Origin: Methanobacterium sp.
GTDB taxonomy: Archaea > Methanobacteriota > Methanobacteria > Methanobacteriales > Methanobacteriaceae
Reading direction: 5' to 3'
Assembly: GCA_020854975.1 (NCBI GenBank)
Contig: JAHKLQ010000180.1
Coordinates: forward strand, 1 to 12,286
Length of the DNA: 12,286 nucleotides
This document shows, piece after piece, positions 1 through 12,218 of the stretch. The notes under the pieces are model-generated. The model made no database searches. It was not told where the DNA came from and saw only the letters and a program-made list of their open reading frames with translations. Numbering within the stretch: the first letter of the stretch is position 1; each line of letters opens with the position of its first letter. A program made the translations under genes and the position numbers.

Positions 1-2
1 CA

Positions 3-1847
3 GCTGGTTTTTTATGCAAAACCACTGCCCATTACCTTGAAAATTATCTTTACAGTGATAAACGAATCCTCCATCCTCTTCTGAAGGTTGATGGAGATTG
101 GAAAAAGATCAGTTGGAATGAAGCTCTGGATATTGCTGCTTCCCAGATTTCTAAAGTAACTAAAACCCATGGAAGCCAGAGTATCCTCTATTATCAGGGC
201 TTTGGAGCGCGTACCGCCCTTCAAGCAATGAACAAACGATTTTTCAATTTATTGGGAGGAGTAACCACCACTTATGGGACAGTTTGTGGGGGGATTGGCC
301 ATACTGCTATGACCATGGATTTTGGAGAGAAAAAGTCTCATGACCCCATGGATCATCTCAACAGTGATATAATAATTATTTGGGGTAGAAACCCTGCAGT
401 GACAGATGTGCATCTCTGGCGCATCCTGCGAAAAGCAAAAAGAAATGGTGCCACCCTCATAGTGATAGATCCTGTAAAAACAAAAACTGCAAAACATGCA
501 GATTTATTCATCCAACCTGCACCAGGAAATGACCATTATCTGGCAATGGCCCTTGGGAAAATCATTATCCAAAAGGACCTTGATGGAAAGGATAATCGGG
601 TGGATCATAATTTTATAGATAATTATACCTCAAATTTCCATTCATATCAACAGATACTTGACGAATATTCACTGCAAAACTTATCCTGTAAATGTGGTGT
701 TGAAATCCCTGTTCTGGAAGAATTAGCACGCATATATGCTGAAGGTAATCCTTCAAGTATTGTTACTGGCTGGGGAGTTCATCGCTACCTGCAGGGACAC
801 CTCGCATTTCGTATGATTGATGCTCTTGCGGCTATCACCGGGAATATTGGAATTTCAGGTGGGGGAGTGAGTCAGGGTTTTGAAGAATATGAATACTTCG
901 ATTTTTCTCTAGAGATGGATGAATTGGGCAAAAATCAGCGGAAATTTCCCATGCCCCAAATAGGTGAAGCCCTTCTATCTGCTGATAACCCACCTATAAA
1001 GCTCATTTTCCTAGCATCTGGAAACCCAGTTAACCTGAACCCTAATTCTTTAAAGGTTAAAGAAGGTTTTGAAAGTGCAGACTTTGTGGTCATGATTGAT
1101 CACTTCCTGAATGATACTTCAGATAGTGCAGATCTTTTTTTACCTGCAACCACTTACCTGGAGGAAGAAGATTTAATGGGTAGCTATGGTCATAACTGGG
1201 TATCGCCTGTGAATCCTGTGATTCCTCCTTTAGGTGAAGTGAAGTCTGAATTTGAAATTTTTCAGCTTCTTGCGGATAGGTTGGGTTTTGGGGATGAAAT
1301 GTCAGGAAGTCCTAAAAAATGGTTGATGAAACTGGCTGACCCTATCTTAAATCAGAGTATAAGTTTTGAGGATCTGTGTAGTGCTCCCCAAAAAATGTCC
1401 AGAGATCCTGAAATACCATTTAGTGCTGGGAAATTTAAAACAAAATCAGGAAAATTTGAATTTATTGAAGATTTCTCACCAAACAACACGCGTGTTGAAA
1501 ATTATCCTTTAAGATTGCTTTCCACCATGCACAAAGACTTCGTGGGATCAGTTGTTCCAGAGGATGAACTGGCAGATGGATTTCTGAATATACAGATTCA
1601 TCCAGATAATTTGCATGATAAATGTCTGAATGATGGGGATAAAGCACTTCTTGAATCTCCTGTGGGAAATCTTATTGTTAAAATAAATGCCAACGAAGAA
1701 GTTAGGAAAGATTATATTCTTACCTATAAGGGCGGCTGGTTAAAGTACAATAAATGTGTGAATGTCCTGACACCAGATACCATTAGTGAAGTTGGTGAGG
1801 GAACTCCCTATTATGACACATGGGTGCGGATAACCCCCTTAATTTAA
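3..1847 (+). CDS. Molybdopterin (Mo/W-bisPGD) oxidoreductase, 5'-truncated by the window
   Basis: The frame is open from base 3 with no start, so the gene begins upstream; an internal ATG at 228 is not the real start. The first visible residues, G-F-L-C-K, fit the fourth cysteine of the N-terminal [4Fe-4S] motif of DMSO-reductase-family enzymes, so roughly 40-50 residues are missing. Later landmarks of the family are visible: the IIIIWGRNP and [16 protein letters not shown] stretches, [10 protein letters not shown], the [11 protein letters not shown] block, [15 protein letters not shown], and a C-terminal dinucleotide-binding domain ending near [20 protein letters not shown] cysteine in GTVCGG (codon 285-287) lies near where this family places its metal ligand and is a candidate ligand. 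It lacks the formate dehydrogenase active-site signature I would expect, and resembles the YyaE/YoaE-like group of unknown substrate. The substrate is not assignable. Its position beside the Mo/W importer suggests shared metal supply. Confidence 0.88.
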   Translation, partial: AGFLCKTTAHYLENYLYSDKRILHPLLKVDGDWKKISWNEALDIAASQISKVTKTHGSQSILYYQGFGARTALQAMNKRFFNLLGGVTTTYGTVCGGIGHTAMTMDFGEKKSHDPMDHLNSDIIIIWGRNPAVTDVHLWRILRKAKRNGATLIVIDPVKTKTAKHADLFIQPAPGNDHYLAMALGKIIIQKDLDGKDNRVDHNFIDNYTSNFHSYQQILDEYSLQNLSCKCGVEIPVLEELARIYAEGNPSSIVTGWGVHRYLQGHLAFRMIDALAAITGNIGISGGGVSQGFEEYEYFDFSLEMDELGKNQRKFPMPQIGEALLSADNPPIKLIFLASGNPVNLNPNSLKVKEGFESADFVVMIDHFLNDTSDSADLFLPATTYLEEEDLMGSYGHNWVSPVNPVIPPLGEVKSEFEIFQLLADRLGFGDEMSGSPKKWLMKLADPILNQSISFEDLCSAPQKMSRDPEIPFSAGKFKTKSGKFEFIEDFSPNNTRVENYPLRLLSTMHKDFVGSVVPEDELADGFLNIQIHPDNLHDKCLNDGDKALLESPVGNLIVKINANEEVRKDYILTYKGGWLKYNKCVNVLTPDTISEVGEGTPYYDTWVRITPLI

Positions 1848-1957
1848 CCATAAAACTTACTGAAATGCTAAAGATATATATTCGAAATAAATGGTTTAAA
1901 TACAAATTTAATATTTTAAAGCTCTTGTAATAAAAAAATTAGAAATTTTCTCAGTGT

Positions 1958-1979
1958 GATATTTTTATATAAGCATATC
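1958..1979 (+). promoter_or_regulatory. Promoter of modABC
   Basis: A TTTATATA archaeal box A lies at 1964-1971. Transcription would start about 25 bases downstream, near 1993-1997, leaving a leader of about 45 bases before the modA ATG. The box is flanked by a 5-base inverted repeat, GATAT at 1958-1962 and ATATC at 1975-1979. The assignment rests on the box sequence and its spacing to the gene. Confidence 0.6.
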
Positions 1980-1995
1980 GATAAATAGAATTAGT

Positions 1996-2016
1996 GAGTT
2001 CTCTAGTTAAGAACTC
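1996..2016 (+). repeat. Inverted repeat at the predicted modA transcription start (candidate operator)
   Basis: GAGTTCT (1996-2002) and AGAACTC (2010-2016) are perfect complements separated by 7 bases. The repeat begins almost exactly where transcription should start from the TATA box at 1964-1971, which is a usual place for an archaeal repressor to block polymerase or for an mRNA 5' hairpin. A Mo- or W-responsive regulator would be the natural candidate, but the sequence is not the classical bacterial ModE operator, so the ligand is inferred only from the genes it precedes. Confidence 0.5.
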
Positions 2017-2041
2017 GGTTTTATGGAATTGGAGGTTGAAA

Positions 2042-2854
2042 ATGGAATCAAAAAACATTGCAATTATAGCCATTGTTGCTATAGTAATAATCATTGCAGG
2101 TTTATATGCAAGTGGAATGTTGACTGGTGCTTCTAGCACGTCCGGAAATAAAACTATCACTGTCCTGGCCGGCGCTGGAACCATCAAGGCTATGAATGAA
2201 TTGAAAGACAATTTTGAAAAGGATAATCCTGGTGTAACTGTTAATATTCGTTATGGTGGAAGTTCAGAGCTTTTCGGTATTCTGGAAACTCAAAAAGATG
2301 CAGATCTGTTTATACCTGGAGATATAAAATATGTGAATGAAGGTATGAACAAAGGTTACATAATAAATGACACCGTCAAAAATGTCACCAAACATGTACC
2401 TATAATCGCTGTGCAAGAGGGTAACCCTAAAAACATTACCGGTCTCGCAGACCTGGGAAACTCTGATGTTAAAGTGGTTTTAGGCGATCCTCAAGGACCA
2501 GCTATTGGATCCACCAGTGAAAAAATACTCAACAAGACCAATCTCACTGATAATGTTACTCCTAACGTGGTTACCTACACTACCACTGTGAATCAGCTTC
2601 TCACCTACTTGGTTACTGGTCAGGCTGATGCCACTATCATTTGGGCAGATATGACCACTTGGAGTGAAAGTCAGGGAAAAATTACCACTGTTGAGATACC
2701 AGAAAACCAGAATATTATTAAAACCATTCCTATAGCGGTCACAGTATACACTCAAGACCAGGATCTGGCCATGAAGTTTGAAGACTATGCCACATCCACC
2801 GAAGGTCTGGAAATCTGGAAAAAATGGGGTTTTGAACCTGTAAACCAGAGTTAG
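2042..2854 (+). CDS. modA: ModA: molybdate/tungstate ABC transporter substrate-binding protein
   Basis: The protein (270 residues) captures molybdate or tungstate outside the cell and delivers it to ModB. The ATG at 2042 is chosen because GGAGGTTGA at 2031-2039 is well spaced before it. Residues 5-28 form one hydrophobic segment with no lipobox cysteine, so it is a signal peptide or an uncleaved membrane anchor. The mature part starts TITVLAGAGTIKAMNELKDN, typical of ModA-type proteins, followed by YGGSSELFG (71-79), DADLFIPGD (86-94) and VLGDPQGPAIGSTSEKIL (146-163), elements that line the oxyanion pocket in the family. Eight N-X-S/T sequons (N36, 110, 114, 131, 164, 167, 171, 268) suggest an N-glycosylated surface protein. 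It heads a modABC operon. Mo versus W preference cannot be read from the sequence; it is shorter than typical archaeal WtpA. Confidence 0.92.
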   Translation: MESKNIAIIAIVAIVIIIAGLYASGMLTGASSTSGNKTITVLAGAGTIKAMNELKDNFEKDNPGVTVNIRYGGSSELFGILETQKDADLFIPGDIKYVNEGMNKGYIINDTVKNVTKHVPIIAVQEGNPKNITGLADLGNSDVKVVLGDPQGPAIGSTSEKILNKTNLTDNVTPNVVTYTTTVNQLLTYLVTGQADATIIWADMTTWSESQGKITTVEIPENQNIIKTIPIAVTVYTQDQDLAMKFEDYATSTEGLEIWKKWGFEPVNQS

Positions 2855-2895
2855 GTTTAAACCTTAATAAACAACATATACAAAGAGGAATTCAA

Positions 2896-3678
2896 GTGAA
2901 ATCAAAAATGGAGATATCTTTTATCTCCATAGCCATTTTTTTTACCCTTATTCTGTTCCTGGCAGTGGGTAGTCTTTTCATCATTCCCAGTTTCCAGGGT
3001 TTTATTGACTCCATTCTATCAGAAGAAATGATAGGAGCATTTAAATTAACAGTTTACACTGCTGCCATATCATCTGTACTGGTGATGTTAGTGGCCATAC
3101 CTACCGCTTACTCTCTCAGTCGTTACTCGTTTCCTCTGAAAACTATTATTAAAAGTATTTTGGATTTGCCCATGGCTTTTCCTGAGATAGTTTTAGGTCT
3201 GGCTCTTTTGATGTTATTTGGTAATAATGTACTTGGTGGTTTCCTGGAAAAATTTGGTATACAAATTGTTTTCACCGTCACAGGGATAATCGTTGCCCAG
3301 TTCTTTGTAGCCTTTCCTTTCGCAGTTAGAATATTGTATTCAACATTTAATTATATTGACACTCGTTACGAATTTGTTTCCAGGAGTTTGGGGTATAGTG
3401 AATTTGAAACATTCTATTCTGTTACCCTTCCCCTCTCAAAAGATGGTATTTTCGCTTCAGGAGTGGTTACTATCGCTCGTTGCATAGGTGCATTTATTGC
3501 TGTTCTTTTCCTAGCTGGCGGAACCTATATGAAAACTGAAACCCTTCCCATCACCCTATACCTCAATCTTTCCTTTGGAAACTTTGATATGGCCCTATCT
3601 GCAGGTATAGTTCTAGTCATTATTTCTTTCATCGCCATTGCAGTTTTAGAGAAATATGGTAAAGAAAAAGCCCTATAG
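2896..3678 (+). CDS. modB: ModB: molybdate/tungstate ABC transporter permease
   Basis: This is the membrane channel subunit (260 residues) of the importer. It has about six hydrophobic segments (roughly residues 9-31, 50-72, 90-110, 124-148, 187-208 and 234-251). The ABC permease EAA loop lies near residues 157-185 (SRSLGYSEFETFYSVTLPLS), the site that contacts the ModC ATPase. The GTG start at 2896 is preferred over the ATG at 2908 because GAGGA at 2885-2889 sits 6 bases before it. The gene follows modA after 41 bases and precedes modC by 51 bases, in one transcription unit. It belongs to the ModB/CysT class of permeases; the anion is inferred from ModA and the ModC C-terminal domain. Confidence 0.9.
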   Translation: MKSKMEISFISIAIFFTLILFLAVGSLFIIPSFQGFIDSILSEEMIGAFKLTVYTAAISSVLVMLVAIPTAYSLSRYSFPLKTIIKSILDLPMAFPEIVLGLALLMLFGNNVLGGFLEKFGIQIVFTVTGIIVAQFFVAFPFAVRILYSTFNYIDTRYEFVSRSLGYSEFETFYSVTLPLSKDGIFASGVVTIARCIGAFIAVLFLAGGTYMKTETLPITLYLNLSFGNFDMALSAGIVLVIISFIAIAVLEKYGKEKAL

Positions 3679-3724
3679 TTTATAAAAGAGTACGAAGCGT
3701 TTACAAAGAATTCAGAGAGTAATT

Positions 3725-3735
3725 AGGAGATGATC
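3725..3735 (+). promoter_or_regulatory. Extended Shine-Dalgarno-like site overlapping the modC start
   Basis: AGGAGATGATC differs by one base from AGGAGGTGATC, the full complement of the 16S rRNA 3' end. It contains the ATG taken as the modC start, leaving no spacing between AGGAG and that ATG. Translation may therefore begin at the in-frame CTG at 3739, or the ATG may be used with a weak upstream site. Confidence 0.4.
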
Positions 3736-4842
3736 CGTCTGTTTTTAGATATTAAAGATTTAAGCGTCGATTTAGAAGAATTTCACTTACAAAATATTAA
3801 TTTACAGATTGAAGAAGGAGATTATCAAGTTTTAATTGGTCCTACTGGGTCAGGAAAATCTGTTCTACTGGAAACCATTGCCGGATTTTATAAACCGTAT
3901 CATGGCAAGATTTTACTGGAAGGAAAAAATATTACTTCTTTAAATCCTGAAGATCGTGGCATAAGTATAGTATACCAGGATTACGTCCTTTTTCCCCATA
4001 TGAATGTTTTTGAAAACATAGCATATGGTCTTAAGAAAAAAAATAATGGTAATGAATCATCTTTAGAGTCCAGTGTATATGAGATGGCTGAAAAACTCAA
4101 AATTGATCATCTGCTTAAACGAGACACCAGAACCCTTAGTGGGGGAGAGATGCAAAGAACAGCCATAGCTCGTTCCCTTATAGTTGAGCCGAAATTGTTG
4201 TTGATGGATGAACCTTTCAGTGCAGTGGATGTTAACACCCATGCTCATCTCACCACTCTCATTAAGAATGTGATTGAGGAATACCAAACTACCTGTATCC
4301 ATGTCACCCATGACTTTAATGACGTCTATAATTTAGCTGAGAGGGTTGCTGTGATGAAGGATGGTAAAATTCTTCAACAGGGTACATTACATGATGTTTT
4401 TTCCAGACCATCAGATAATTTTGTTGCCAAGTTTGTGGGAGTGCACAATGTTTTCCAGGGTGAAATAATAGGTCATGATAAGTCAATTTTAAAAATAAAA
4501 ATTAACCATGATATAATTATTCACAGTTCAGACGTGTTTGAACATTATTCATCTAAGAAAACAGATGTAATGGTGGCTATAAGGCCAGAAAGTATCATAT
4601 TTTCCAACGAGCCCTTCATATCATCCGTGCGAAATCAGTTGAAAGGCGTAGTGCGGGACATGTTTGAAGTGGGACATACTGTTTGGATTGAAGTTCAAGT
4701 AGGAGATGTAACTTTCAGGGGAGTTTTAACGCCTAATTCATGCGAATCGTTGGGGATAAAAATAGGAAAAGAGATTTATTTAAGTTTTAAGTCTTTGAAT
4801 GTGAATTTAATGGAGTACCATAATGATGATTATTCTACTTAA
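3730..4842 (+). CDS. modC: ModC: molybdate/tungstate ABC transporter ATP-binding protein with C-terminal TOBE/Mop domain
   Basis: The ATPase subunit (370 residues) powers uptake through ModB. Residues 1-235 form the nucleotide-binding domain: Walker A GPTGSGKS (37-44), Q-loop glutamine 83, signature LSGGEMQR (136-143), Walker B LLLMDEP (156-162) and the switch histidine 194 in HVTHD. The remaining 130 residues form a regulatory region with a Mop/TOBE-like segment near SSVRNQLKGVV, which in this family can bind the oxyanion and inhibit transport. The start is uncertain: the ATG at 3730 lies inside the Shine-Dalgarno-like sequence, and family members usually begin close to LDIKDLS, so the true start may be the CTG at 3739. 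No next gene follows on this strand; it ends facing the unknown gene at 4935-5252. Confidence 0.92.
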   Translation: MIRLFLDIKDLSVDLEEFHLQNINLQIEEGDYQVLIGPTGSGKSVLLETIAGFYKPYHGKILLEGKNITSLNPEDRGISIVYQDYVLFPHMNVFENIAYGLKKKNNGNESSLESSVYEMAEKLKIDHLLKRDTRTLSGGEMQRTAIARSLIVEPKLLLMDEPFSAVDVNTHAHLTTLIKNVIEEYQTTCIHVTHDFNDVYNLAERVAVMKDGKILQQGTLHDVFSRPSDNFVAKFVGVHNVFQGEIIGHDKSILKIKINHDIIIHSSDVFEHYSSKKTDVMVAIRPESIIFSNEPFISSVRNQLKGVVRDMFEVGHTVWIEVQVGDVTFRGVLTPNSCESLGIKIGKEIYLSFKSLNVNLMEYHNDDYST

Positions 4843-4904
4843 ATTTTACTCCATTTCAAATTAATTTTATAAATCTATTTCATTTCAAAGACAACATGAA
4901 AAAT

Positions 4905-4922
4905 AATGATATAAAAAAAATT
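4905..4922 (-). terminator. T-run terminator after the small paralogous genes
   Basis: Read on the minus strand just past the stop at 4935, the sequence carries an uninterrupted run of eight T residues followed by AT-rich DNA. T-rich stretches without a strong hairpin are usual archaeal terminators. A weaker T-rich stretch at about 4846-4885 may end the modABC transcript from the other side. Confidence 0.45.
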
Positions 4923-4934
4923 TGATTAACTAAT

Positions 4935-5252
4935 TCATTCTACTTCTTCTTCACAGGAATCAATGGTGATTAAGGTTTCTTCACCCTCTTGGGGGAAATG
5001 TCTTACTTCAATTAAATCATACTTTATTTCTTCAAGGTCAATATCTACAGTATTATGAATAGTATCCCCATCAAGGTGAACTAGCACAGTACAACTCTTT
5101 TTTCCACCTTTAAGCACACAGGTTTCAACATTTATAACCTCACCCGGAGTGAAAACCCGATTATAGGACATTTCCACATTATCATAGGGTTTTACGTTCT
5201 TTTTAACGTATTCAATCAATTCTTCACAATCCATAGTCAGGTCTTTCACCAT
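4935..5252 (-). CDS. Small acidic protein of unknown function (paralogue 2)
   Basis: This is a 105-residue acidic protein with no signal peptide or membrane segment. The ATG at 5252 is chosen over the GTG at 5261 because GAGGTG immediately upstream makes a good Shine-Dalgarno site for it and would overlap the GTG. It is a paralogue of the neighbouring protein at 5328-5621: both have an E-x-IEY-x-K-x-NVK helix, then SYNR-x3-PGEV, an HL-x-G turn, and IK-x-DLIE near the C-terminus. Three cysteines (in MDCEE, ETCVL and KSCTV) plus one near the C-terminus are absent from the other copy. I do not recognise a function; it may belong to a methanogen family of unknown function such as DUF2097, a recollection not checked. 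It lies 75 bases downstream of its paralogue and may share its transcript, since I see no strong box A in the gap. Confidence 0.8.
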   Translation of the reverse strand: MVKDLTMDCEELIEYVKKNVKPYDNVEMSYNRVFTPGEVINVETCVLKGGKKSCTVLVHLDGDTIHNTVDIDLEEIKYDLIEVRHFPQEGEETLITIDSCEEEVE

Positions 5253-5327
5253 AGTAAACACCTCAAGTATCCATTGAATTAATTATTTTAAACTTCAGAT
5301 TTTGAATTTAAAAATTCCCTCTTTAAT

Positions 5328-5621
5328 TTAGTCTTCCACCACGATAACCTTAGATTGGTCTCCTTGGGTGTGTATTATTTCAATAAGATCATCCTTAATG
5401 GCATGCATGTTTATTTTTACTGTCTGATTTACCAGTTCTCCATTCAGGTGCAAAGTGAGCTCGAGAAATTCTTCACCGTGCGCCTCCTCCATTTGAAGTC
5501 CTAAAACCTCTCCAGGAGCGTAAATACGGTTATAAGAAATTTCAAGAATATCATGGGTTTTGACATTTTCTTTCATGTATTCTATTGTTTCATCGGCCTT
5601 TAGAACTATTTCTTCTTCCAT
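5328..5621 (-). CDS. Small acidic protein of unknown function (paralogue 1)
   Basis: This is a 97-residue soluble acidic protein. The ATG at 5621 is chosen because alignment with the downstream paralogue begins there and a GTGAT element precedes it. An in-frame ATG at 5648 would add nine residues (MILIYHVIF) and lies at the predicted transcription start, so a leaderless longer form is possible. Shared features with the gene at 4935-5252 are the IEY-x-K-x-NVK helix, SYNR-x3-PGEV, HL-x-G and IK-x-DLIE. Unlike that copy it has no cysteine. It lies downstream of fwdC but behind a T-rich terminator and its own promoter, so it is probably not part of the fwd transcript. Function unknown; the location between Mo/W uptake and a Mo/W enzyme is the only clue. 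Confidence 0.78.
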   Translation of the reverse strand: MEEEIVLKADETIEYMKENVKTHDILEISYNRIYAPGEVLGLQMEEAHGEEFLELTLHLNGELVNQTVKINMHAIKDDLIEIIHTQGDQSKVIVVED

Positions 5622-5673
5622 AAAAATCACGTGATAAATTAGTATCATAAGTACCTGTTTAAAAGAATTTGGG

Positions 5674-5683
5674 TTTATATGAA
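5674..5683 (-). promoter_or_regulatory. Promoter of the small paralogous genes
   Basis: On the minus strand TTCATATAAA resembles an archaeal box A. Transcription would start about 25 bases on, near 5650, giving a leader of about 28 bases to the ATG at 5621, or a leaderless message if the ATG at 5648 is used. Confidence 0.4.
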
Positions 5684-5700
5684 AAATTTAAATTTAATTT

Positions 5701-5735
5701 GTTAAAAAAAAGCCTAAAAAATAAAAAATTGGTAA
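5701..5735 (-). terminator. T-rich terminator of the fwd operon
   Basis: Directly after the fwdC stop, the minus strand reads three T runs of six to eight residues separated by a few bases. This is the usual form of an archaeal terminator and separates fwdC from the small genes downstream. Confidence 0.6.
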
Positions 5736-5743
5736 AACAGAGA

Positions 5744-6553
<810 letters not shown>

Positions 6554-6567
6554 TCTTAATACCCCCT

Positions 6568-8277
<1,710 letters not shown>

Positions 8278-8287
8278 GAAAATCACC

Positions 8288-10188
<1,901 letters not shown>

Positions 10189-10198
10189 GTTTCACACC

Positions 10199-10429
10199 TC
10201 ATTCCAGCCATATAGCATCTGTAGGGCAGAACAGTTGGCATGTTCCACATTTTGTGCATTTTTCTGAGCTGAAGAGTTTGATTACTCCATTTTCTACCAT
10301 CATAATCGTTTCAGTAGTTTTGGATCCGTGTCCACCTGCTACTTCAGGACTAATGGATACGTTTACCGGGCAGGCAACAACACAAACTCCACATCCCAGG
10401 CAATTATCTTGTTCTACTTTTAGTTCCAT
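10199..10429 (-). CDS. fwdG: Formylmethanofuran dehydrogenase subunit G (2x[4Fe-4S] ferredoxin)
   Basis: This 76-residue ferredoxin passes electrons to the cluster in FwdB. It has two complete motifs, C10-x2-C13-x2-C16-x3-C20-P and C58-x2-C61-x2-C64-x3-C68-P, for two [4Fe-4S] clusters, separated by a longer-than-minimal linker (residues 22-57). GGTGAT stands five bases before the ATG at 10429. The stop codon TGA lies inside the Shine-Dalgarno site of fwdD, indicating tight translational coupling. Cytoplasmic, part of the Fwd complex. Confidence 0.94.
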   Translation of the reverse strand: MELKVEQDNCLGCGVCVVACPVNVSISPEVAGGHGSKTTETIMMVENGVIKLFSSEKCTKCGTCQLFCPTDAIWLE

Positions 10430-10446
10430 AATTTATCACCCAAAAC

Positions 10447-11518
<1,072 letters not shown>

Positions 11519-11535
11519 ATTGTCTTGAGTGGTAA

Positions 11536-11562
11536 GGAACTAATCCCTGAGGAATTAATCCC
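11536..11562 (-). repeat. Tandem 12-base near-palindromes in the fwdF leader (candidate operator)
   Basis: On the plus strand GGAACTAATCCC (11536-11547), TGA, and GGAATTAATCCC (11551-11562) form a direct repeat with a 15-base period. Each copy is nearly its own reverse complement (GGRATTAATYCC type). They lie 31 to 57 bases before the fwdF start and downstream of the TATA-like box at 11594-11602, so inside the leader of the message. A DNA-binding dimer occupying two adjacent sites is the likely reading. Confidence 0.5.
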
Positions 11563-11593
11563 AACAAATCTGACACCTTCAGCACCAAAATGA

Positions 11594-11602
11594 TTTTATA
11601 AA
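11594..11602 (-). promoter_or_regulatory. Proximal fwdF promoter (TATA-like box)
   Basis: The minus strand reads TTTATAAAA, a good archaeal box A, placing a start near 11573 and a leader of about 68 bases that includes the tandem near-palindromes. A second, weaker box, AATTTATACA at 11621-11630, is also present. This is the box best placed for fwdF itself. Confidence 0.5.
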
Positions 11603-11681
11603 GTGTTCCGTGGATTTAATTGTATAAATTTGAATTCTACTTTTTTACTGATTTTCCGTGTATATTGATCTTAAAAATCTA

Positions 11682-11732
<51 letters not shown>

Positions 11733-11772
11733 CATTCCTACTAGAACTAAGCCGATATCAATATATAGGGAT

Positions 11773-11806
11773 GTGTGGTCACCACACGTAAGGTGGGATT
11801 TATAAA
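11773..11806 (-). promoter_or_regulatory. Second TATA-like box with dyad at its predicted start site
   Basis: TTTATAAA at 11799-11806 is followed on the minus strand, about 22 bases centre to centre, by GTGTGGT (11773-11779), one base, and ACCACAC (11781-11787), a perfect 7-base dyad. The arrangement repeats that of the module at 11692-11732, with related TGTGKT half-sites but a shorter spacer. The box is itself symmetric, so direction is uncertain; a fwd leader from here would be about 270 bases. Confidence 0.4.
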
Positions 11807-11945
11807 CCCCTGTCTAAACTTTTATAATCCTCCCTTGAATTTTCTAAAAGAAAACAAATTTTAAAATTATAAAAAAAATGTTGAAGAGCTTTGATTACAA
11901 TAAAATCACTAGATTTTTCCCTTGATTAAAAAAAATTATTAAATT

Positions 11946-11991
11946 CAAATGGGATTCAAACCAGATATAAAACTCGACAAATCCCAATTTG
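11946..11991. repeat. Imperfect hairpin in the control region
   Basis: CAAATGGGATT (11946-11956) can pair with AATCCCAATTTG (11980-11991) with a single bulged base, around a 23-base loop. GGGATT also occurs in the fwdF tandem repeats and near 11795. No gene is associated directly; it could be a small RNA hairpin or distant protein sites. Confidence 0.3.
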
Positions 11992-12087
11992 ATTATAAGA
12001 ATAATTTATAAAATGAAATTGCATAATACAAATGTGTTTAAAAAGAATACTTAACCATCTATGAGATCAAATAAAGGTTGATATTAA

Positions 12088-12129
12088 TTTATATATTTAG
12101 ACATAGTTACCTATGTCCTTTATATGTCC
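12088..12129 (+). promoter_or_regulatory. TATA-like box, perfect dyad and repeated TATGTC half-site upstream of the divergent gene
   Basis: TTTATATA at 12088-12095 is followed by GACATAG (12100-12106), TTAC, CTATGTC (12111-12117), a perfect 7-base dyad. TATGTCC then recurs at 12123-12129, 11 bases after its first copy at 12112-12118, about one helical turn. Together there are three copies of the half-site GACATA/TATGTC. It lies about 90-120 bases ahead of the gene at 12219. Confidence 0.4.
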
Positions 12130-12173
12130 ACAAAGATAGATTGAAGTCCCATAGAAAAAACTCAAATAATAGA

Positions 12174-12184
12174 TTTTTATATAG
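12174..12184 (+). promoter_or_regulatory. Promoter of the divergent gene at 12219
   Basis: TTTATATA at 12176-12183 places a start near 12205, about 14 bases before the ATG and just at the AAGGGTG Shine-Dalgarno site (12205-12211). An 11-base dyad, ACTAAATTAGT (12192-12202), overlaps the predicted start. Confidence 0.5.
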
Positions 12185-12218
12185 TTTAAAGACTAAATTA
12201 GTTCAAGGGTGCATAAAC

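Larger units (their letters stand above)
1848..2041. other. Spacer between the oxidoreductase and modA
   Basis: This AT-rich spacer contains no gene. It contains a small hairpin (AAAATT, loop AGA, AATTTT, 1935-1949) ending in a T run that could help end the upstream transcript, then the modA promoter and inverted repeat annotated separately. An in-frame GTG at 1994 could extend modA by 16 codons but is rejected because the Shine-Dalgarno site and a hydrophobic N-terminus favour the ATG at 2042. Confidence 0.6.

Noticed and set aside
1994..2041. GTG-initiated 16-codon extension of ModA
   Set aside because: The extension has no Shine-Dalgarno site, spans the inverted repeat at the predicted transcription start, and would put charged residues before the signal segment. 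The ATG at 2042 has GGAGG correctly spaced.
5324..5334. An 11-base match between the minus strand at 5324-5334 and AGACTAAATTA at 12190-12200
   Set aside because: One copy overlaps the stop codon of the small paralogue gene and the match is AT-rich, so chance is the better explanation.
11878..11925. Fifteen-codon open frame in the control region
   Set aside because: There is no Shine-Dalgarno site or promoter spacing, and the region is AT-rich, so a chance frame is likely.
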